The position numbers were made by a program, and so were the translations under genes. From assembly GCA_937920105.1 (NCBI GenBank), contig CALETH010000079.1:1-51935 (forward strand): a DNA stretch of 51,935 nt, given 5' to 3'. Of this stretch, positions 15,381-24,494 are shown piece by piece. Under the pieces are notes generated by a model that did no database searches, was not told where the DNA came from, and saw only the letters and a list, made by a program, of their open reading frames with translations. This stretch comes from an uncultured Bacteroidota bacterium (lineage in GTDB: Bacteria; Bacteroidota; Ignavibacteria; UBA10030; UBA8401). Every line of letters begins with the position of its first letter. Position 1 is the first letter of the stretch.

Positions 15381-16610
15381 GTGAAACACAAACTTTTTAC
15401 TTATTACACAATAGTATTGTTTTTGATGCTACCAATAACCTGTTTTACCCAATGGGCAAAAAAAGTAGGCGGAACTAACGATGATACTGGTAAGAGTGTT
15501 GCTGTAGATGGCAATGGCAATATCTATGCAACTGGGTCTTTTCAGGGAACAGTTGATTTTGACCCTGGAGCAGGAGTAGTGAATTTAACTAGTACAGGTT
15601 TAGCAGACATTTTTTTTGCAAAATACGATGCCAATGGTAATTTCATGTGGGCAAATAAAGTAGGTGCAGCCAATGATGATGTTTGTAATGATGTTATTGT
15701 AGATGGAAATGGTGATATGTATGTAACAGGATATTTTCAGGGAACGGTAGATTTTAATCCTGGAGCAGGGGTAGCAAATTTGACCAGTGCAGGTTTCTTC
15801 GACATTTTTTTTGCAAAATACGATGCCAATGGTAATTTCATGTGGGTAAATAAAGTAGGTGCAGCCAATGATGATGTTGGTAATAGTGTTATTGTAGATG
15901 GAAATGGGAATGTATATATAACAGGATATTTTCAGGGAACGGTAGATTTTGACCCTGGAGCAGGGGCAATAAATTTAACCAGTAGTGGTCTGCAGGATGC
16001 ATTTTTTGCAAAATATGATGGTAATGGTGGTTTTCTTCCCGTAGAACTTATTTCATTTAATGCAACATCAAAAAATACAGCAGTAAAATTAGTATGGAGT
16101 ACTGCTAGTGAAATCAGTAATGTTGGGTTTGAAATTGAGAAAGCAGAATACAGGAGTCAGTCATCAGAACAGCAGTGGAAAAAAATTAGTTTTGTGCATG
16201 GTAATGGAACAAGCACTATCCAAAACCACTATACATTTACAGATAAAAATATTTCTGCTGGAAAATATCTGTATCGTTTAAAACAAATAGATACTGATGG
16301 AAAAATACACTATAGCAAAGAAATAGAAGTACATGTGGAAATTCCAAAAGTAATGACCCTATCCCAAAACCATCCCAATCCATTTAATCCAGTAACCACC
16401 ATCAATTATGAACTTCCACAAACAGGAAAAGTATATTTAAAAGCGTACAATATAATAGGAGAAGAAATTGTTACACTTGTTAATGAAATGCAAGAAGCAG
16501 GAAGATATGCAATACAATTTGATGCATCTCAATACTCTTCTGGAATATATTTTTATAAACTCACATCAAACAATTATACAATAACAAAATCAATGATGTT
16601 AGTAAAATAG
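15381..16610 (+). CDS. T9SS-exported protein with three propeller-type repeats
   Basis: 409 residues with a GTG start and a signal peptide. Three near-identical 65-residue repeats at 25-89, 90-154 and 155-219 ('VGAANDD..N.VIVDGNG..Y.TGYFQGTVDF.PGAG') resemble SBBP/beta-propeller repeats. A fibronectin-like linker follows ('PVELISFNA...'). The C-terminus is a type IX secretion sorting domain of about 85 residues ('LSQNHPNPFNPVTTINYELP', ending 'ITKSMMLVK'). The sorting domain predicts surface attachment or release through a T9SS encoded elsewhere. Three blades are too few for a closed propeller, so the copy number may be collapsed in assembly or variable. Part of the linker (about 255-264) derives from a dispersed repeat. 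Confidence 0.8.
   Translation: MKHKLFTYYTIVLFLMLPITCFTQWAKKVGGTNDDTGKSVAVDGNGNIYATGSFQGTVDFDPGAGVVNLTSTGLADIFFAKYDANGNFMWANKVGAANDDVCNDVIVDGNGDMYVTGYFQGTVDFNPGAGVANLTSAGFFDIFFAKYDANGNFMWVNKVGAANDDVGNSVIVDGNGNVYITGYFQGTVDFDPGAGAINLTSSGLQDAFFAKYDGNGGFLPVELISFNATSKNTAVKLVWSTASEISNVGFEIEKAEYRSQSSEQQWKKISFVHGNGTSTIQNHYTFTDKNISAGKYLYRLKQIDTDGKIHYSKEIEVHVEIPKVMTLSQNHPNPFNPVTTINYELPQTGKVYLKAYNIIGEEIVTLVNEMQEAGRYAIQFDASQYSSGIYFYKLTSNNYTITKSMMLVK
15453..16037 (+). repeat. Three tandem 195-base repeats within the T9SS protein gene
   Basis: Units at 15453-15647, 15648-15842 and 15843-16037. The second and third share long identical stretches, for example from the repeat joints 'GCAAAATACGATGCCAATGG' onward. 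This indicates recent duplication and makes the locus prone to copy-number change and to assembly collapse. Confidence 0.85.
16144..16170 (+). repeat. Dispersed repeat unit inside a coding region
   Basis: A 27-base segment matching 22 of 27 positions of the intergenic unit at 684-710 (CAGAATACAGGRGTCAG core). It encodes roughly 'EYRSQSSEQ' in the linker before the sorting domain. Confidence 0.55.
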
Positions 16611-16688
16611 TTTCATTAACTCATATTAGTGCCCCTACGTTTTTAAAAACATCAAAAAGATTTTTTTATTATTTTAAGGAAAATATTT

Positions 16689-19343
16689 ATGAAAAACATA
16701 AAACCATTATTTATCACAAGCATTGTTTTACTCACAATGCTTTTTTCTTGTTCAGACCAACAACCATTAACTGAATATACTGTTACTATTACCGGGCTTG
16801 TAAAACGTGCGTACGGTACTGCTCCATTGGATAGTATCATTACAACATTAGATAAACCATTTCGTAGAGATTCTATTGGTAGCGATGGTGTAGTTAATAT
16901 TAGTTTTACTGCTACATCGAAAACTGCAGTGAATGCCAAATTAGTACTTTCACGAGAAAGATTTCAAGATACAACTGTTGAATTTACGTACAGCAGTACT
17001 GCAAAAGAAGTTGCACTTGGTGCAATGGTTTTGCGGGCTTTACCGGAATTTTCTGCGGAAGATAGTTTAGCAAGACAAAAACCATCTTCCAGTGCTGGGC
17101 AAGTTGTTTATAAAGGAAGTGATAATGCAGTACTTTCTATACAAGATGGTGGTGGAATTTCCTCTGCAAATTTATCGTTTGAAGTGCAAGATTCTGTTGG
17201 TAATCCTGTTGATAAAGATAATCAAGTCAATGTAAATTTCCGTTTTATTACACGTCCAGATGGAGAAACATATTTTAATGTTGATTCTTCAAAAACTAAT
17301 GCGAGCGGAGTTGCGCAAGTGCGATTATATGCAGGTCAACGTTCTGGAATTGCTCAAGTTCAAGCATTTGCTGTGAATGAAGCAAAAGATACTCTTAAAT
17401 CTCCTATAGTTTCTATTCCAATTTATGGTGGCTTACCAGATAGTGCACATTTTAGTTTGGGAACACAAAAATATAATATTCCTGGAAGAATATTATATAA
17501 TAAACAATATACATTTTCTGGAATTGTTGGTGATAAATTTGGAAATCCTGTTCAACCCGGAACAGTAATTTATTTTACCACTACTGGTGGTATTATCGCT
17601 GGTTCTGCAACAACAGCAACAGGTGGAACTTTCGCAGTTAATCTTACAACAGGAAATCCACAACCACCAAATGGAATTGCCACCATAACAGCACAAGTTG
17701 GTACAAAGGGTGGTGTTCCAAATTTTGGAAAAAAAGGTTCTACAAAATCAGCAAATATATTTAGTAAATTGCAAAATAAAAATTCAGTAAATACAACGAA
17801 CGCGATTTTATTTTCTCATTCTGTTCCTGTTTTATTTTCTGGAAGGACACAAATTTCCACAAGCACAAATAATTTTGCTGTTCCTTTAGGTGGAGTACGA
17901 ACATTAAATTTTGTTGTGAGTGATGATTTAGGAAATCCATTAACTGAAGGAACAAAAATCAAAGTAACAATGAGCGGTCTTGCTACTACCGAAGCAGAAA
18001 TTTCTGGTGATGTGGATGTTACCTTACCAGATACTTATTCTCAACAATACACACAATTTTCTGTTCAAATTGCTGATAGACGTGATTCTATAACTTCAGA
18101 AAAACAATTTTCTCTCACCATTAATGTAACTAGTGAAAATGGTTCCGGAAAATATACATTACAAGGTACATTAAGTAACGACCCCAACGCAGGAACAAAT
18201 CCTGAATTACCGGAAACCAGTAGAGGAGCAGCACAAATTGCCTATTTAGGTATATCAGAACCTGATTTATATGTAGCAGGTGCTGGTGGAAAAGAAACAA
18301 CAACATTAACGTACGAAGTTCGTGATTCTTCCGGTCTTCCCATTACTGCAAAGAATAGAGTGAATGCCGTTGCTTCATTAGAATTTTATCCAAACTCTTC
18401 TATTGCTACAGGTAGTTCCCCAATTCTTATTCCTAGTGTTGATAGTACGGATGATGCTGGTCGTCTTCATTTTTCTATCACAAGCGGAACTCTTGCTGGG
18501 GTAGTACAGTTAAAAGTCAATGTTACCACAAATGGAAACAATATAATTACATCGCAGCCAGTAAAAATTAGTATTCATTCTGGTTTTCCTGACCAAGGAC
18601 ATTTTTCCATTTTATTAACACGGTATTCTTTTGCTGGATTTGGTGTTGGTCCAGATGTATCTAAAGCATTTTTCAGTGCTGCGGTTGGTGATGAATTTAG
18701 TAACCCTGTTCCAGAAGGTACTGCAATCTATTTTCACTCACAAGCAGGAATTATTCAAACAGGCAGTGTTGCGTATACAAAAGTGGATGGAATTACACCA
18801 AATGTTGAATTAACAACATATAATCCACAACCAAATGCTGCTGGTACTGCTTATGCAGGAAGACCAACATTTGCTGCAAATTTTGGACCTGGCTATCATT
18901 GGGTGTGGGCACAAACACAAGGGAAAGATGGTATAAATATTATTGATAGTGTTCTAGTCTTACAATGTATTCCACCCGTGCAAATTCTTAATGTGCCGGC
19001 AAATTTAACACTTCCTACAGGTGGTTTTTCACAGCCAACAACAGTGCAAATTCGTGATGGAAATAATAACCCACTTCCTGAAGGAACAACATGGGAAATT
19101 ACAGCAGAGTTGGCAACACCAGTTCAAGGTGGAAAGGTTGATATAACAGGGACACTCACAAAAACTATCCCTAATTGGGCATCATCAAGATTTCCTGGTC
19201 CAGAAATAACACATTTTACATTTTCTCTTAATGATGTTGGAACTACTGCTCTTCCTGCAGGAACAAAAATTAAAGTGACAATAACTGTTGATGCTCCAGG
19301 AATAGAGAAGAAAATATTAAGTTTTTATGCAACGGTAGTATAA
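16689..19343 (+). CDS. Large lipoprotein with invasin-like Ig domains
   Basis: 884 residues. A lipoprotein signal with lipobox LFSC puts the acylated Cys at position 21, followed by Ser, so probably the outer membrane. The chain is a string of Ig-like beta domains. Segments such as 'VNVNFRFITRPDGETYFN...TNASGVAQVRLYAGQRSGIAQVQA' are typical of bacterial Ig-like Big_1 (invasin) domains, and the module 'VGDKFGNPVQPGTVIYFTTTGGII' recurs at about 665 as 'VGDEFSNPVPEGTAIYFHSQAGII'. It closes the pilus-like locus on the same strand and is followed by a bidirectional terminator. It may be a surface component of the system, but that is inferred from position only. Confidence 0.75.
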   Translation: MKNIKPLFITSIVLLTMLFSCSDQQPLTEYTVTITGLVKRAYGTAPLDSIITTLDKPFRRDSIGSDGVVNISFTATSKTAVNAKLVLSRERFQDTTVEFTYSSTAKEVALGAMVLRALPEFSAEDSLARQKPSSSAGQVVYKGSDNAVLSIQDGGGISSANLSFEVQDSVGNPVDKDNQVNVNFRFITRPDGETYFNVDSSKTNASGVAQVRLYAGQRSGIAQVQAFAVNEAKDTLKSPIVSIPIYGGLPDSAHFSLGTQKYNIPGRILYNKQYTFSGIVGDKFGNPVQPGTVIYFTTTGGIIAGSATTATGGTFAVNLTTGNPQPPNGIATITAQVGTKGGVPNFGKKGSTKSANIFSKLQNKNSVNTTNAILFSHSVPVLFSGRTQISTSTNNFAVPLGGVRTLNFVVSDDLGNPLTEGTKIKVTMSGLATTEAEISGDVDVTLPDTYSQQYTQFSVQIADRRDSITSEKQFSLTINVTSENGSGKYTLQGTLSNDPNAGTNPELPETSRGAAQIAYLGISEPDLYVAGAGGKETTTLTYEVRDSSGLPITAKNRVNAVASLEFYPNSSIATGSSPILIPSVDSTDDAGRLHFSITSGTLAGVVQLKVNVTTNGNNIITSQPVKISIHSGFPDQGHFSILLTRYSFAGFGVGPDVSKAFFSAAVGDEFSNPVPEGTAIYFHSQAGIIQTGSVAYTKVDGITPNVELTTYNPQPNAAGTAYAGRPTFAANFGPGYHWVWAQTQGKDGINIIDSVLVLQCIPPVQILNVPANLTLPTGGFSQPTTVQIRDGNNNPLPEGTTWEITAELATPVQGGKVDITGTLTKTIPNWASSRFPGPEITHFTFSLNDVGTTALPAGTKIKVTITVDAPGIEKKILSFYATVV

Positions 19344-19361
19344 TTTAAAATACTGAAAAAC

Positions 19362-19400
19362 AAAAAATCCCAAAATTCTTAAATGAGTTTTGGGATTTTT
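19362..19400. terminator. Bidirectional terminator
   Basis: Arms AAAAATCCCAAAA (19363-19375) and TTTTGGGATTTTT (19388-19400) with a 12-base loop, A-rich before and T-rich after. It lies between the convergent Ig-lipoprotein (+) and hydrolase (-) genes. Confidence 0.85.
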
Positions 19401-19473
19401 ATTTTGTGGATGTAAGGTGAGAATACAAAAGTTTTAATCCGCCCATATGGCGGATTTGTATTCTTAATAGAAA

Positions 19474-20280
19474 CTATTTTATTTTTTGAAGAAAATTTCC
19501 GAGATGGGTATTAAATTCTTTTGGGTTTTCCATAGAACTTATGTGTCCAGCGTTTGGAATAATATGAAATTCTGAATTGGGAATTTTATTTTGCATTTCT
19601 TGCATTACTGCTGATGGAGTAACAGTATCTTTTTCTCCAGCAATTACTAGTGTTGGAACAGAAATTTTTGAGAGTACTGCTGTTGTATCAGTTCGCGCAG
19701 CAAGGGCGAGTAGTGTTCCAGATATTCCTACCGGAGAATTTCGCTGCATTACTGATTGACTATATTTAATTAAATCGGGACGGGTAGAAAATGTATGTTC
19801 AGAAAAAAGTTTTTTAGAATATTCTTCAGAAAAAGTTCTTATTCCTTCTTTTTGTAATAAGGTAATGATTGCAGCGCGTTGAATTTTTGCTTCGTTTGTA
19901 TCACCTTCACTTTTTGTATTACATAATACAAGTCCACGAAATCTATTTGGATGCCGTTCAATGGCACGAAGTGCAATATATCCTCCCATAGAAAGTCCAA
20001 CAATAACTGCTGACTGTATATTGAGATGATTAAGAAGAGAAATTAAATCATCAACAAAAAATTCTATGGAATAAATTCCGCTTCCAGTTTCACTTTCTCC
20101 ATGTCCACGTACATCATACAAAATAATTCTGTGTGTAGTTAATAAAGGTTCGGTTTGTCCACCTTGAAAGGTCCACATTCTATGGCTTAAGGGAAATCCA
20201 TGAATAAAAACTATTGGTGTACCATTTGGATTTCCAATATCCATGTAGTGTGTGAGAATGTTGTTAGTAATAACTTTCAT
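19474..20280 (-). CDS. Alpha/beta hydrolase
   Basis: 268 residues, cytosolic, alpha/beta-hydrolase fold. It has the oxyanion 'HGFPLSHRMW' region near 27-36, the 'YDVRGHGESE' turn near 55-64, nucleophile Ser97 in 'GLSMGG', the acid in 'AGEKDTVTP' and the catalytic His in 'PNAGHISSMENP'. It is similar in style to 3-oxoadipate enol-lactonase and related esterases, but the substrate cannot be read from the sequence. It is downstream of gltA on the same strand but separated by a terminator hairpin, so it is probably expressed on its own. Confidence 0.85.
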   Translation of the reverse strand: MKVITNNILTHYMDIGNPNGTPIVFIHGFPLSHRMWTFQGGQTEPLLTTHRIILYDVRGHGESETGSGIYSIEFFVDDLISLLNHLNIQSAVIVGLSMGGYIALRAIERHPNRFRGLVLCNTKSEGDTNEAKIQRAAIITLLQKEGIRTFSEEYSKKLFSEHTFSTRPDLIKYSQSVMQRNSPVGISGTLLALAARTDTTAVLSKISVPTLVIAGEKDTVTPSAVMQEMQNKIPNSEFHIIPNAGHISSMENPKEFNTHLGNFLQKIK

Positions 20281-20290
20281 TGTATATCTT

Positions 20291-20335
20291 TCTAAAAAAG
20301 AATAGCCGTTAATTTTTAATAAATATAACGGCTAT
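20291..20335 (-). terminator. Terminator after citrate synthase gene
   Basis: On the minus strand ATAGCCGTTA (20326-20335) pairs perfectly with TAACGGCTAT (20302-20311), followed by TTCTTTTTT. This ends the gltA transcript before the hydrolase gene. Confidence 0.75.
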
Positions 20336-20355
20336 CGTATGTATGGTTAAGTAAT

Positions 20356-21645
20356 TTATTTTCTTTTGTTCATTGGAACAAAATCTCGTACATCTTTTCC
20401 AGTATAAATTTGTCTTGGACGCGCAATTTTTTGTTCTTCATCTATTAGCATTTCTTGCCAATGAGCAATCCAGCCGGAAGTACGGGGGATAGCAAAAAGT
20501 ACTGGGAACATTTCTACGGGAAATCCCATAGCTTGATAAATTAATCCCGAATAAAAATCTACATTAGGATAGAGTTTTCGTTTTACAAAATATTCATCTT
20601 CTAAGGCAATACGTTCTAATTCAAGAGCAATTTTAAGTTTTGGATTTTTCCCTGTAACTTCAAAAACTTCATCAGCCAGTTTTTTAATAACTTTTGCACG
20701 TGGGTCATAATTTTTATAGACGCGATGTCCGAAGCCCATCAATTTTCCTTCACCATCTTTTACGGATTTAATAAATTGTGGGACATTTTTTATATCACCA
20801 ATTTTATCTAACATTCGTAATACGGCTTCATTTGCTCCTCCGTGAAGTGGTCCGTAAAGAGCAGCAGCAGCCGCCGATGTTGCAGAATATGGGTCTACTT
20901 GTGAACTTCCAACATTTCGCATTGCGTTAGTACTGCAATTTTGTTCATGGTCTGCATGAAGAATGAAAAGAATATCCAATGCTCGCTCGAGTGTTGGGTG
21001 TGGTGTATATTTTGGAAACCCAATTCTAAACATCATGCTTAAAAAATTTCCAATAAAACTTAATTCGTTTTCTGGATAAATGTAGGGAAGACCTTTGCTG
21101 TGTCTGTGGGCAAATGCTGCAACGGTTGGGACTTTTCCGATGAGACGTAATATTTGTTTTTTTCTTACTTCTGCATCAAGTACTTTACTTGCTTCCGGAT
21201 AGAATGTGGAAAGAGCAGCAATAGTGCTTATGAATGTTCCCATTGGATGTGCATCATAACGAAAACCTTCCATTAATTTTTTTATACTTTCGTGAATGAA
21301 GGTGTGAAGTTTAATTTCTTTTTCCCATTCATCTAACTGTGTTTTTGTTGGTAATTCACCATGTAATAAAAGATAAGAAACTTCAATATAGGTGCATTGT
21401 TCTGCAAGTTGTTCTATTGGATAACCTCGATATCGTAAAATTCCTTTATCACCATCAATGTAGGTGATGGAACTTCGACAGAGTGCAGTGTTCATAAATG
21501 CTGGGTCATAAGTCATCAATCCGAAATCATCTTCTTTTTCTTTTATTTTTCGAAGGGCAATTGCTGGAATGGTTTCATCGGTGATGGGAACTTCATATGT
21601 TTTCCCAGTACGATTATCTGTGATAGTGAGTGAATTATTTGGCAT
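20356..21645 (-). CDS. gltA: Citrate synthase
   Basis: 429 residues. It catalyses condensation of acetyl-CoA and oxaloacetate, the entry to the TCA cycle. The N-terminal beta domain 'LTITDNRTGKTYEVPI' is that of the bacterial hexameric (type I, NADH-sensitive) form. Catalytic residues are visible: His in 'LHGGANEAV', His in 'GFGHRVYKNYDPR' and Asp in 'NVDFYSGLIYQAMG'. The C-terminus has 'PRQIYTG'. The fumarase gene lies 46 bases upstream on the same strand, so two TCA-cycle enzymes probably share a transcript that ends at the hairpin at 20291-20335. Confidence 0.95.
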   Translation of the reverse strand: MPNNSLTITDNRTGKTYEVPITDETIPAIALRKIKEKEDDFGLMTYDPAFMNTALCRSSITYIDGDKGILRYRGYPIEQLAEQCTYIEVSYLLLHGELPTKTQLDEWEKEIKLHTFIHESIKKLMEGFRYDAHPMGTFISTIAALSTFYPEASKVLDAEVRKKQILRLIGKVPTVAAFAHRHSKGLPYIYPENELSFIGNFLSMMFRIGFPKYTPHPTLERALDILFILHADHEQNCSTNAMRNVGSSQVDPYSATSAAAAALYGPLHGGANEAVLRMLDKIGDIKNVPQFIKSVKDGEGKLMGFGHRVYKNYDPRAKVIKKLADEVFEVTGKNPKLKIALELERIALEDEYFVKRKLYPNVDFYSGLIYQAMGFPVEMFPVLFAIPRTSGWIAHWQEMLIDEEQKIARPRQIYTGKDVRDFVPMNKRK

Positions 21646-21691
21646 AAAAATTTTCCTTCTGGTTGAAAGGTAATATTAATAGATAAAAAAT

Positions 21692-23218
21692 TTATTTCTT
21701 TGTTGTAAAACCTTCTAAAATTTTCCCAGATTCTTTTTCAATATCTGCGTGCAAACTATTTCCATGTGCATCCATTGTTACAATGGCGGGGAAATTTTCT
21801 ACTTGTAGATGCCACATTGCTTCGGGAATTCCAAATTCTAAAAAATCTACACCATCAACTTTTTTGATGCAGTTTGCATAATATTGTGCTGCTCCGCCAA
21901 TAGCATTAAGATATACTGCTCCGTGTTGTTTTAATGCGGCTAATGTTTTTGTACCCATTCCGCCTTTTCCCATTACTGCCCGGATTCCAAATTTGCGAAT
22001 GATTTCTGCTTGATAAGGTTCTTCGCGGCTGCTGGTGGTTGGACCGGCGGCAGTGATTTTCCATTCGCTTTTTTCATCTTTTAAGGCAACAGGTCCGCAG
22101 TGATATAAAATTTGCCCTTGTAAATTTACCGGAGAATCGTTGTTCATTAGATGTGCATGAATGGCATCTCTTCCGGTGAACATTGTTCCGCTTATAAGTA
22201 CAACATCGCCAACTTTGAGTGAACGAATTTTTTCTTCGGTGATTGGTGTTTGCAGGTGAATTTCTTTTCCTGTAAGAACTACACCTTCACCATGTGTCAT
22301 TGGAATCACAGGTTTAGTTTCATCTTTATAAATCCAACGTTTTATCGCTCCAGTTTTTGCATCTAACACAACACCTTGTCTGCGAAACGCCCAGCAATCG
22401 TATGCAACAGAAACAAAAAAACTCGCTGGCAATCTATTTTGTGCAGCAATTTTACATCCGATAAGAGTAGCATTTCCACCAAAACCCATTGTTCCAATTT
22501 GTAGTTGGTTGGCAGTCTTTAAAATATCTTCTTCTAATTTTGCAAGTTCTGGATTTGGATTGGTATCTTCAAGTGAGCGGAAGAGTTGTTGCTTTGCATG
22601 GTCATATCCGGAAGTTCTATCTCCACCAATGGAAACTCCAATTGCACCGATTGCACAACCCTGTCCTTGTGCTTGCCACACTGCGTGGAGAATACATTTT
22701 CGTATTCCCTCTAAATTTCTTCCTGCTTTGCCAAGATGTTCTAATTCTGTGGGAAGTGAATATTGGATATTTTTGTTTTCACATCCGCCGCCTTTTAAAA
22801 TCAATTTTATTTCTATTTCATTTTCGTTTTCCCATTGTTCCCAATGAAGTACTGGTGTTCCTTCACCCAAATTATTTCCGCTATTTTTTCCGGTGAGTGA
22901 ATCTACAGAGTTGGGACGGAGGATTCCCTGTTTTGTGGCTTCAACAATTGCTTCACGAATATGTTTTTTCATCTCTAACTGATTACTGCCAACTGGTGTG
23001 TGAATGTAAAATGTCGGCATTCCTGTATCTTGACAGATTGGTCCAACATTATTACACGCCATATCAATATTCGTAGCGATTGTTTGCAAAGCGATTGCAG
23101 AGCGTGTTCCTTCTTTTTCTTGTGCTCGTGCTTTGGCAATGGCTCGGCGAATATCGGGAGGAAGATTGCTGGATGTTTTTGTAATGAGTGTGAGTACGCT
23201 GTGAAAAAAATCTTTCAT
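21692..23218 (-). CDS. Class I fumarate hydratase (4Fe-4S)
   Basis: 508 residues. It interconverts fumarate and malate with an oxygen-sensitive 4Fe-4S cluster. The N-terminal Fumerase domain contains 'VGPICQDTGMPTF' and 'LKGGGCENKN', and 'GCKIAAQNRLPA' supplies a further Cys. The C-terminal Fumerase_C domain starts near 'TPITEEKIRSLKVGDVVLISG' and has 'AGPTTSSREEPYQ' and 'GKGGMGTKT'. I chose the ATG at 23218 ('MKDFFHS') instead of the in-frame ATG at 23242, which lies inside a perfect hairpin (23232-23264). This is the single-polypeptide FumA/FumB layout. It precedes gltA. Confidence 0.92.
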   Translation of the reverse strand: MKDFFHSVLTLITKTSSNLPPDIRRAIAKARAQEKEGTRSAIALQTIATNIDMACNNVGPICQDTGMPTFYIHTPVGSNQLEMKKHIREAIVEATKQGILRPNSVDSLTGKNSGNNLGEGTPVLHWEQWENENEIEIKLILKGGGCENKNIQYSLPTELEHLGKAGRNLEGIRKCILHAVWQAQGQGCAIGAIGVSIGGDRTSGYDHAKQQLFRSLEDTNPNPELAKLEEDILKTANQLQIGTMGFGGNATLIGCKIAAQNRLPASFFVSVAYDCWAFRRQGVVLDAKTGAIKRWIYKDETKPVIPMTHGEGVVLTGKEIHLQTPITEEKIRSLKVGDVVLISGTMFTGRDAIHAHLMNNDSPVNLQGQILYHCGPVALKDEKSEWKITAAGPTTSSREEPYQAEIIRKFGIRAVMGKGGMGTKTLAALKQHGAVYLNAIGGAAQYYANCIKKVDGVDFLEFGIPEAMWHLQVENFPAIVTMDAHGNSLHADIEKESGKILEGFTTKK

Positions 23219-23231
23219 GATTGTGATGTTA

Positions 23232-23264
23232 AGATTTGTCAAGTTTTAAAAACTTGACAAATCT
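23232..23264. repeat. Perfect 16-bp inverted repeat upstream of fumarase
   Basis: Arms AGATTTGTCAAGTTTT (23232-23247) and its exact complement (23249-23264) with a 1-base spacer. It fills the gap between the upstream exported-protein gene and the fumarase start. There is no T-run beyond the arms. It could be an intergenic repeat or a transcript end for the upstream gene. Confidence 0.6.
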
Positions 23265-23271
23265 GTAATAG

Positions 23272-23964
23272 TTACTGCACAAAATCTTTTGTCCAATACA
23301 CAGTATTATTAGCATTGTTAAGTAAAACTATTTTTGTTGGTTTGATAACAACTTGTGCTTGATTTTTTATCAATGGTTGTGTTAAATCTACCTTCATCCA
23401 CACTTTAAAGAAAATATTTGTTTCGTTACTTTTTGCGAGTTTTGCTGTTGCATTATCCGTGCGCCAAATAAAATCTGGTTCGGAACGTAAAACGAGATAC
23501 GAAAATTTGTATGCTTTTTGTATCATTTCAGAAATAGTGAGATAGGGATTTTTTGAACATTCTATCTGCACTTGTTCGCTTGTTGGCGGGATGAGAATTT
23601 TTGTGCTGGATTTTACTGTGTATTCTTGTTTATCAGCATTATATTGGGAAAGTTCTGCTTTGAATAAAACTACAAATGTTTTTGTGCTGAGTTTTTTTTC
23701 TGTATTGATGGTAGAAATATTTTTTATCATCATTTCTCGTTCTCTTGCTACACGTTTTTGAAATTCCGTTGAAGTTTCAAATTCATTTTTTTTTGCAGTT
23801 TGTTCTTGAAATTTTTCCGTAATTTTTTTCACTTCATTCCAAATAGATTTGAAGGTATCTCCGAATTGTTCGGGTGCGAGAATTTCTTCTTGAACTTTTG
23901 GTTGTGAGAAAATTGTTACAGTAAACAAAAGAGAAAAGAGGATACAAAAAGTGATAAGTTTCAT
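23272..23964 (-). CDS. Exported protein of unknown function
   Basis: 230 residues from the ATG at 23964. An upstream in-frame ATG at 24036 would put 24 residues before an obvious signal peptide ('MKLITFCILFSLLFTVTIFSQ'). Then comes a helical, charged segment ('KKITEKFQEQTAKKNEFETSTEFQKRV') of a kind often seen in periplasmic proteins, and a beta-rich domain. No catalytic motif is visible. It is likely periplasmic. It is on the same strand as fumarase and citrate synthase but separated from them by a perfect hairpin. Confidence 0.6.
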   Translation of the reverse strand: MKLITFCILFSLLFTVTIFSQPKVQEEILAPEQFGDTFKSIWNEVKKITEKFQEQTAKKNEFETSTEFQKRVAREREMMIKNISTINTEKKLSTKTFVVLFKAELSQYNADKQEYTVKSSTKILIPPTSEQVQIECSKNPYLTISEMIQKAYKFSYLVLRSEPDFIWRTDNATAKLAKSNETNIFFKVWMKVDLTQPLIKNQAQVVIKPTKIVLLNNANNTVYWTKDFVQ

Positions 23965-24099
23965 AATAAAAACCTTAAAAAGTAGATAAATATTATTGTC
24001 TATCAACAATTTACAGAAACATCTCTCTATAATCAAGGTTATTGTGTGATGTAGAAAAAATGTCTATTTTATCAAATTCATTTACCTAATGGAGTTTTA

Positions 24100-24441
24100 A
24101 TGACAGAAAATAATACTATAGAAAACCAAAATGAAATAAATTCTATTAAAAAAGATTATGGAGATATAATAATCATATTAGTAGTAGGTTGGATGTGTTT
24201 TTCACAAATATTTTGGATGGCTCTTAGTTTTTTTGTTGGAATTAATTTTTACAGTAGTTCTTTATTCAAAATAACAAATATATTAATGAGTATTATTGGT
24301 GCAATCATTCCATTTGCACTTGCTTTCATTATGAAAGATAAAACAAAGCAAGTTATTGTATTTATTATTGCAGGATTTTATTTGTTGTATACATTTGGCG
24401 CAATTGCTTATAAATTTCTTTTTCTTCCAAATGTTTTGTAG
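24100..24441 (+). CDS. Small membrane protein, unknown
   Basis: 113 residues with a polar N-terminus of about 25 residues and three predicted membrane helices (near 27-50, 58-76 and 85-104). The sequence is not recognised. 'MKDKTKQVIVFIIAGFYLLYTFG' marks the last cytosolic loop and helix. It is preceded by a weak AATGGAG ribosome site and followed 53 bases later by tRNA-Val. Confidence 0.5.
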   Translation: MTENNTIENQNEINSIKKDYGDIIIILVVGWMCFSQIFWMALSFFVGINFYSSSLFKITNILMSIIGAIIPFALAFIMKDKTKQVIVFIIAGFYLLYTFGAIAYKFLFLPNVL

Positions 24442-24494
24442 TAAAAAAACTTGCAATACAAAAAAGAAATTTGTAGATTTATTTCGCTTTTATT

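Noticed and set aside
15453..16037. CRISPR-like array
   Set aside because: The repeats are 195 bases, directly tandem without spacers, and encode 65-residue protein repeats in one frame.
23967..24036. 24-residue extension before the exported protein at 23272-23964
   Set aside because: It would bury the signal peptide; the ATG at 23964 starts a clear signal sequence.
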